Below are positions 7,634-9,598 of a stretch of DNA of 9,598 bases, piece after piece. Source of the DNA: Frankiales bacterium (lineage in GTDB: Bacteria > Actinomycetota > Actinomycetes > JAFAQI01). Positions within the stretch are counted from its first letter, which is position 1. Every line of letters starts with the position of its first letter. Where the stretch lies: the NCBI GenBank assembly GCA_019246495.1, contig JAFAQI010000477.1, forward strand, positions 1 to 9,598, written 5' to 3'. Position numbers and translations under genes: made by a program. Under the pieces are notes generated by a model. It saw only the letters and a program-made list of their open reading frames with translations. It did no database searches and was not told where the DNA came from.

Positions 7634-7662
7634 AGGTTAATTCCGCGGCCGCTCGCCGTCAC
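7634..7662 (-). promoter_or_regulatory. Probable sigma-70-type promoter for the minus-strand exported-protein operon
   Basis: Read on the minus strand, GTGACG (7662-7657, four of six matches to TTGACA) is separated by exactly 17 bp from TAACCT (7639-7634, a TANNNT -10 as used by actinobacterial primary sigma factors). Seven nucleotides after the -10 comes GTG at 7626, where +1 is expected, so transcript and reading frame may start together. The AT-rich patch containing the -10 stands out locally. It lies inside the open frame that extends to GTG 7674, which argues against that longer start. Predicted by eye only. Confidence 0.5.
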
Positions 7663-7692
7663 CCGACCCTCCACAGCCCGCCGGAACCGGAC

Positions 7693-7706
7693 GAACCGGT
7701 CGGTTC
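7693..7706. promoter_or_regulatory. 14-nt inverted repeat in the divergent intergenic region (possible operator)
   Basis: GAACCG at 7693-7698, a 2-nt centre, and CGGTTC at 7701-7706 form a perfect 6-2-6 inverted repeat. A further GAACCGG copy lies at 7684-7690 in direct orientation, 9 bp away. It sits between the lipoprotein gene start and the roadblock gene, upstream of both, where a dimeric regulator could bind. No regulator can be named, and short GC-rich palindromes also arise by chance. Confidence 0.25.
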
Positions 7707-7778
7707 AAGCCTTCCGGCGCCGTGGCCGATGGGGAAGAGGAAGCCGCCACCAGGCCCGCTGCCCGCGGGCGCCAGATT

Positions 7779-7782
7779 GAGG
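7779..7782 (+). promoter_or_regulatory. Ribosome binding site deciding the roadblock gene start
   Basis: GAGG followed by six bases precedes the ATG at 7789. The same frame is open upstream to 7468, but that part is antisense to the lipoprotein gene and has no protein-like composition. The ribosome binding site and the roadblock N-terminal pattern both favour 7789. Confidence 0.6.
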
Positions 7783-7788
7783 TGCCGA

Positions 7789-8376
7789 ATGTCTGACTCC
7801 GCCAGCCGCGCCAGCCGGCTCGACCGCACCCTCGCCGACCTGCTCGCGCAGGCGCCCGAGGTCGAAGCGGCCGCGGTCGTCTCGTTCGACGGTCTTCCGA
7901 TGGCGAGCGCTCTGCCGGCGACCATGGACGAGGACCGGGTCGCGGCCATGAGCGCCGCGCTGCTCAGCCTCGGCGAGCGCGCGGCCGAAGGTCTCGGCCG
8001 TGGCGCGCTCAGCCAGGTCTACATCGAGGGGGAGAGCGGCACTGTCTTCCTGGTGTCCGCCGACGACGAGGCCGTGCTGGTCGCGGTCGCGTCGAAGGGC
8101 GCCAAGGTCGGCATGATGCTCTACGAGGTACGCCGCGCAGCCGCCGCCGTCGCCGAGGTGCTGCGCAGCGAGGTCGACGAGCCGGCTCCGGCCGCTCCGG
8201 TCGCCAGCGAGCCGGTGTGGGCCGAGCCCGTGCCGGTGCAGAGCTACGCCGACCCGGTCGCCGCAGAGGTCAGCAACGTGGTGAGCAGCTACGCGCCCGC
8301 TTCCACGGAGTCGACCTGGCCCAGCTACCAGCCCAACGGATCGACGGGCGCCGTCGACCCTGCGCCCTGGTCCTGA
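7789..8376 (+). CDS. Roadblock/LC7 domain protein (MglB-like) with disordered C-terminal tail
   Basis: This 195-aa cytosolic protein has one roadblock/LC7 domain at about residues 10-122: LDRTLADLLAQAPEVEAAAVVSFDGLPMASALP, an Ala-rich helix with LLSLGERAAEGLG, then VYIEGESGTVFLVSADDEAVLVAVASKGAKVGMMLYEVRRAA. Roadblock proteins dimerise and bind or regulate small Ras-like GTPases; bacterial MglB is the GTPase-activating partner of MglA. After residue 125 the chain is an Ala/Pro/Val/Glu-rich tail without predicted fold, ending AVDPAPWS. The DUF4388 gene follows after 48 nt in the same direction, an arrangement also found near type IV pilus and polarity genes. No GTPase is in the window, so the partner is unknown. 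Confidence 0.88.
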   Translation: MSDSASRASRLDRTLADLLAQAPEVEAAAVVSFDGLPMASALPATMDEDRVAAMSAALLSLGERAAEGLGRGALSQVYIEGESGTVFLVSADDEAVLVAVASKGAKVGMMLYEVRRAAAAVAEVLRSEVDEPAPAAPVASEPVWAEPVPVQSYADPVAAEVSNVVSSYAPASTESTWPSYQPNGSTGAVDPAPWS

Positions 8377-8424
8377 CCCGTACAACCGCCCTGACCCGCC
8401 CCTCGAAGCCCAGCTGAGGAAGCC

Positions 8425-9573
8425 GTGAGACTCGAAGGCTCGATCGACGCCTTCAGCCTGCCGGACATCTTCTCGTTGCTCAGCATGACGAAGAAGACCG
8501 GCGGGTTGCATCTGCGCCGCGAAAGCGCGCATGGCGTCGTCTGGTTCACCACCGGTGCGCTCACCGGTGGGTCTTCCGACGTGTCCCGGCAGTCGCTGGC
8601 CCGTCGCCTTGTCGGCGGCGGCCTCGTCGAGGACGAGGCGCTCGAGCAGGCGATCGCGCACGCTCGCGAGGAGTCGGTCGGCGTCGGTCGCGCCCTTCAG
8701 CTCGCTGGGGCGGTCGAGGAGGGCGTGCTGCACGAGGTCGCCTCCGAACATGTCGTCGACGTGGTCTTCGACCTGCTGCGCTGGCCCGACGGCGACTTCG
8801 CGTTCGTGGTCGACGAGGCCAACCCGGACGACGTCGGTGTCTCGCGCCAGGTCGACGACGTCGTCACCGAGGCGCGCCGTCGCCTCGAGGCCTGGACCGA
8901 CGTCTCGTCGACCGTTCCGTCGCCGCAGACCGTCCTTGCGCTCGTGACCGTCCCGGGCGAAGAGCCGCAGCTCACGCGGGATGAGTGGTCGCTCCTCGCG
9001 CTCGTCGATGGCCGGCGCACAGTCGGCGAGATCGTGATGCTCTCCGGCCGCGGCGACTTTGCGGCCGTCTCGGCGCTCGCAGACCTCGTGCAGCGCGGCC
9101 TGGTCCGCGTTGACGAGCAGGGCGGTGTCGGTGCTCTCGTCCGCAGGCACGAGATGATCGCCGCGCTCGAGCGGAGGGCGGCGCCTGGCGAGGCGGGCCC
9201 CGCTGATGTCACGCCGGCGCCGGTCGTGGCCGAGCCCACTCCCGCGCCGGTCGACGACCTCGAGGACGACGCGGACCAGGTGGACGCGCTCGACGACGAG
9301 GACGAAGACGGCGACAGCGAGGCCGCGGCCGCTCCGGTGACCGCGCTGACCTCGACGCGCCCACCCGCGCAGCGGCCGCCGGTCACCCCGGCCCGGCCGG
9401 AGCACGTGCTGCCGACCCGCAAGCCTGAGCACCCCGAAGAGCCGCCTCCCGCCGTTGCGGTCGCTGGTGGCGGAGCCGCCGCCGCGCCTGCCACGGCTGC
9501 CTACATCGAACGGGACCCCAGCGTGAACAAGAGCCTGCTGCTGCGGCTGATCGCCGGCGTACGGGGGCTGTAG
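8425..9573 (+). CDS. DUF4388 (PATAN-type) regulatory protein with winged-helix-like segment and conserved-looking C-terminal peptide
   Basis: This 382-aa protein starts at GTG 8425, 4 nt after GAGGA (8416-8420). The N-terminus (RLEGSIDAFSLPDIFSLLSMTKKTG, then GVVWFTTGALTGG) is the hallmark of DUF4388. Residues about 55-135 form helices ending in VFDLLRWPDGDFAFV, usual for the family. Residues 186-226 (DEWSLLALVDGRRTVGEI... ALADLVQRGLVRV) look like a winged-helix module. From about 255 the chain is disordered, with a strongly acidic patch (277-299) and Pro/Ala/Thr-rich stretches, before closing with SVNKSLLLRLIAGVRGL at 366-382. The family is linked to signalling in gliding and pilus systems, and its position after a roadblock gene supports a regulatory or scaffold role. 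Specific function is not established. No transmembrane segment is seen. Confidence 0.87.
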   Translation: MRLEGSIDAFSLPDIFSLLSMTKKTGGLHLRRESAHGVVWFTTGALTGGSSDVSRQSLARRLVGGGLVEDEALEQAIAHAREESVGVGRALQLAGAVEEGVLHEVASEHVVDVVFDLLRWPDGDFAFVVDEANPDDVGVSRQVDDVVTEARRRLEAWTDVSSTVPSPQTVLALVTVPGEEPQLTRDEWSLLALVDGRRTVGEIVMLSGRGDFAAVSALADLVQRGLVRVDEQGGVGALVRRHEMIAALERRAAPGEAGPADVTPAPVVAEPTPAPVDDLEDDADQVDALDDEDEDGDSEAAAAPVTALTSTRPPAQRPPVTPARPEHVLPTRKPEHPEEPPPAVAVAGGGAAAAPATAAYIERDPSVNKSLLLRLIAGVRGL

Positions 9574-9575
9574 AG

Positions 9576-9598
9576 ATGACCACTCGCCCCCGCCGCCG
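9576..9598 (+). CDS. First codons of a further gene (3' part outside window)
   Basis: ATG at 9576 lies 2 nt after the TAG stop of the DUF4388 gene and the frame is open to the window end, reading MTTRPRR. The tight spacing suggests co-translation in the same operon. Upstream there is only a weak purine-rich stretch (GGGGG at 9563-9567). Seven residues are too few to name a product; a small GTPase or pilus-related protein would fit the context, but that is guesswork. Confidence 0.45.

Noticed and set aside
7761..7770. 10-nt perfect palindrome GCCCGCGGGC upstream of the roadblock start
   Set aside because: Very short and made only of G and C in a GC-rich genome, so expected often by chance; no supporting repeat.
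7468..7788. Extension of the roadblock frame upstream to 7468
   Set aside because: It runs antisense to the lipoprotein gene start and promoter and adds a Arg-rich segment absent from roadblock proteins; ribosome binding site and homology favour 7789.
8372..8398. CCTGACCCG direct repeat (8372-8380 and 8390-8398) around the roadblock stop
   Set aside because: Only two 9-nt copies in C-rich sequence, with no element borders or target-site logic; probably chance.
7705..9432. 575-codon minus-strand open frame opposite the roadblock and DUF4388 genes
   Set aside because: Both plus-strand genes show clear domains; the antisense product is an Arg/Gly/Asp/His-rich shadow.

Overview
The window is high-GC DNA that reads as a chromosomal segment of an actinomycete (Actinomycetota). 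The evidence is dense coding with strong G/C bias at third codon positions, frequent GTG starts, and the gene order rarA tail - DUF948 protein - DUF6167-like protein - alaS - ruvX - mltG - aroE, which is characteristic of that phylum. The genus cannot be fixed from the sequence; the roadblock/DUF4388 pair and the PKD protein suggest a Nocardioides-, Jatrophihabitans- or Frankia-like lineage more than Streptomyces, but that is inference.

Region 1 (1-6207, plus strand) is one tightly packed, apparently co-directional operon. It holds the C-terminus of the RarA AAA+ ATPase, two small membrane proteins, alanyl-tRNA synthetase, the RuvX/YqgF RNase H-fold protein, the MltG endolytic murein transglycosylase and shikimate dehydrogenase. 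Junctions are either 4-nt GTGA overlaps (847-850, 4260-4263) or carry a TGAGGA hexamer in which the upstream stop codon is part of the downstream Shine-Dalgarno sequence (385, 1078, 5352). Both arrangements point to translational coupling. Functionally this is a housekeeping block: replication-fork maintenance, tRNA charging, peptidoglycan processing and aromatic amino-acid synthesis.

Region 2 (6194-7626, minus strand) is a two-gene exported-protein operon that interrupts the plus-strand series: a lipoprotein with a probable NTF2-like domain, then, through an ATGA overlap, a signal-peptide-bearing, eight-cysteine protein with a PKD-like domain. Its last codons overlap the end of aroE tail to tail by 14 nt. 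A recognisable promoter (GTGACG, 17-bp spacer, TAACCT) sits 7 nt upstream of a GTG codon, so the lipoprotein mRNA may be leaderless. This operon also has the only in-frame TTA codon I found in the window, and visibly less biased codon use in its first gene.

Region 3 (7789-9598, plus strand) starts after a short divergent intergenic region containing a 14-nt inverted repeat. It encodes an MglB-like roadblock/LC7 protein with a disordered tail, then a DUF4388 (PATAN-type) protein with a winged-helix-like segment, an acidic disordered linker and a distinctive amphipathic C-terminal peptide, and the first codons of a further gene. This looks like a cytoplasmic regulatory module; the expected small GTPase partner is not inside the window.

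I see no RNA genes, insertion sequences, CRISPR arrays or phage genes. The least-characterised material is the minus-strand exported pair and the roadblock/DUF4388 module beside it.
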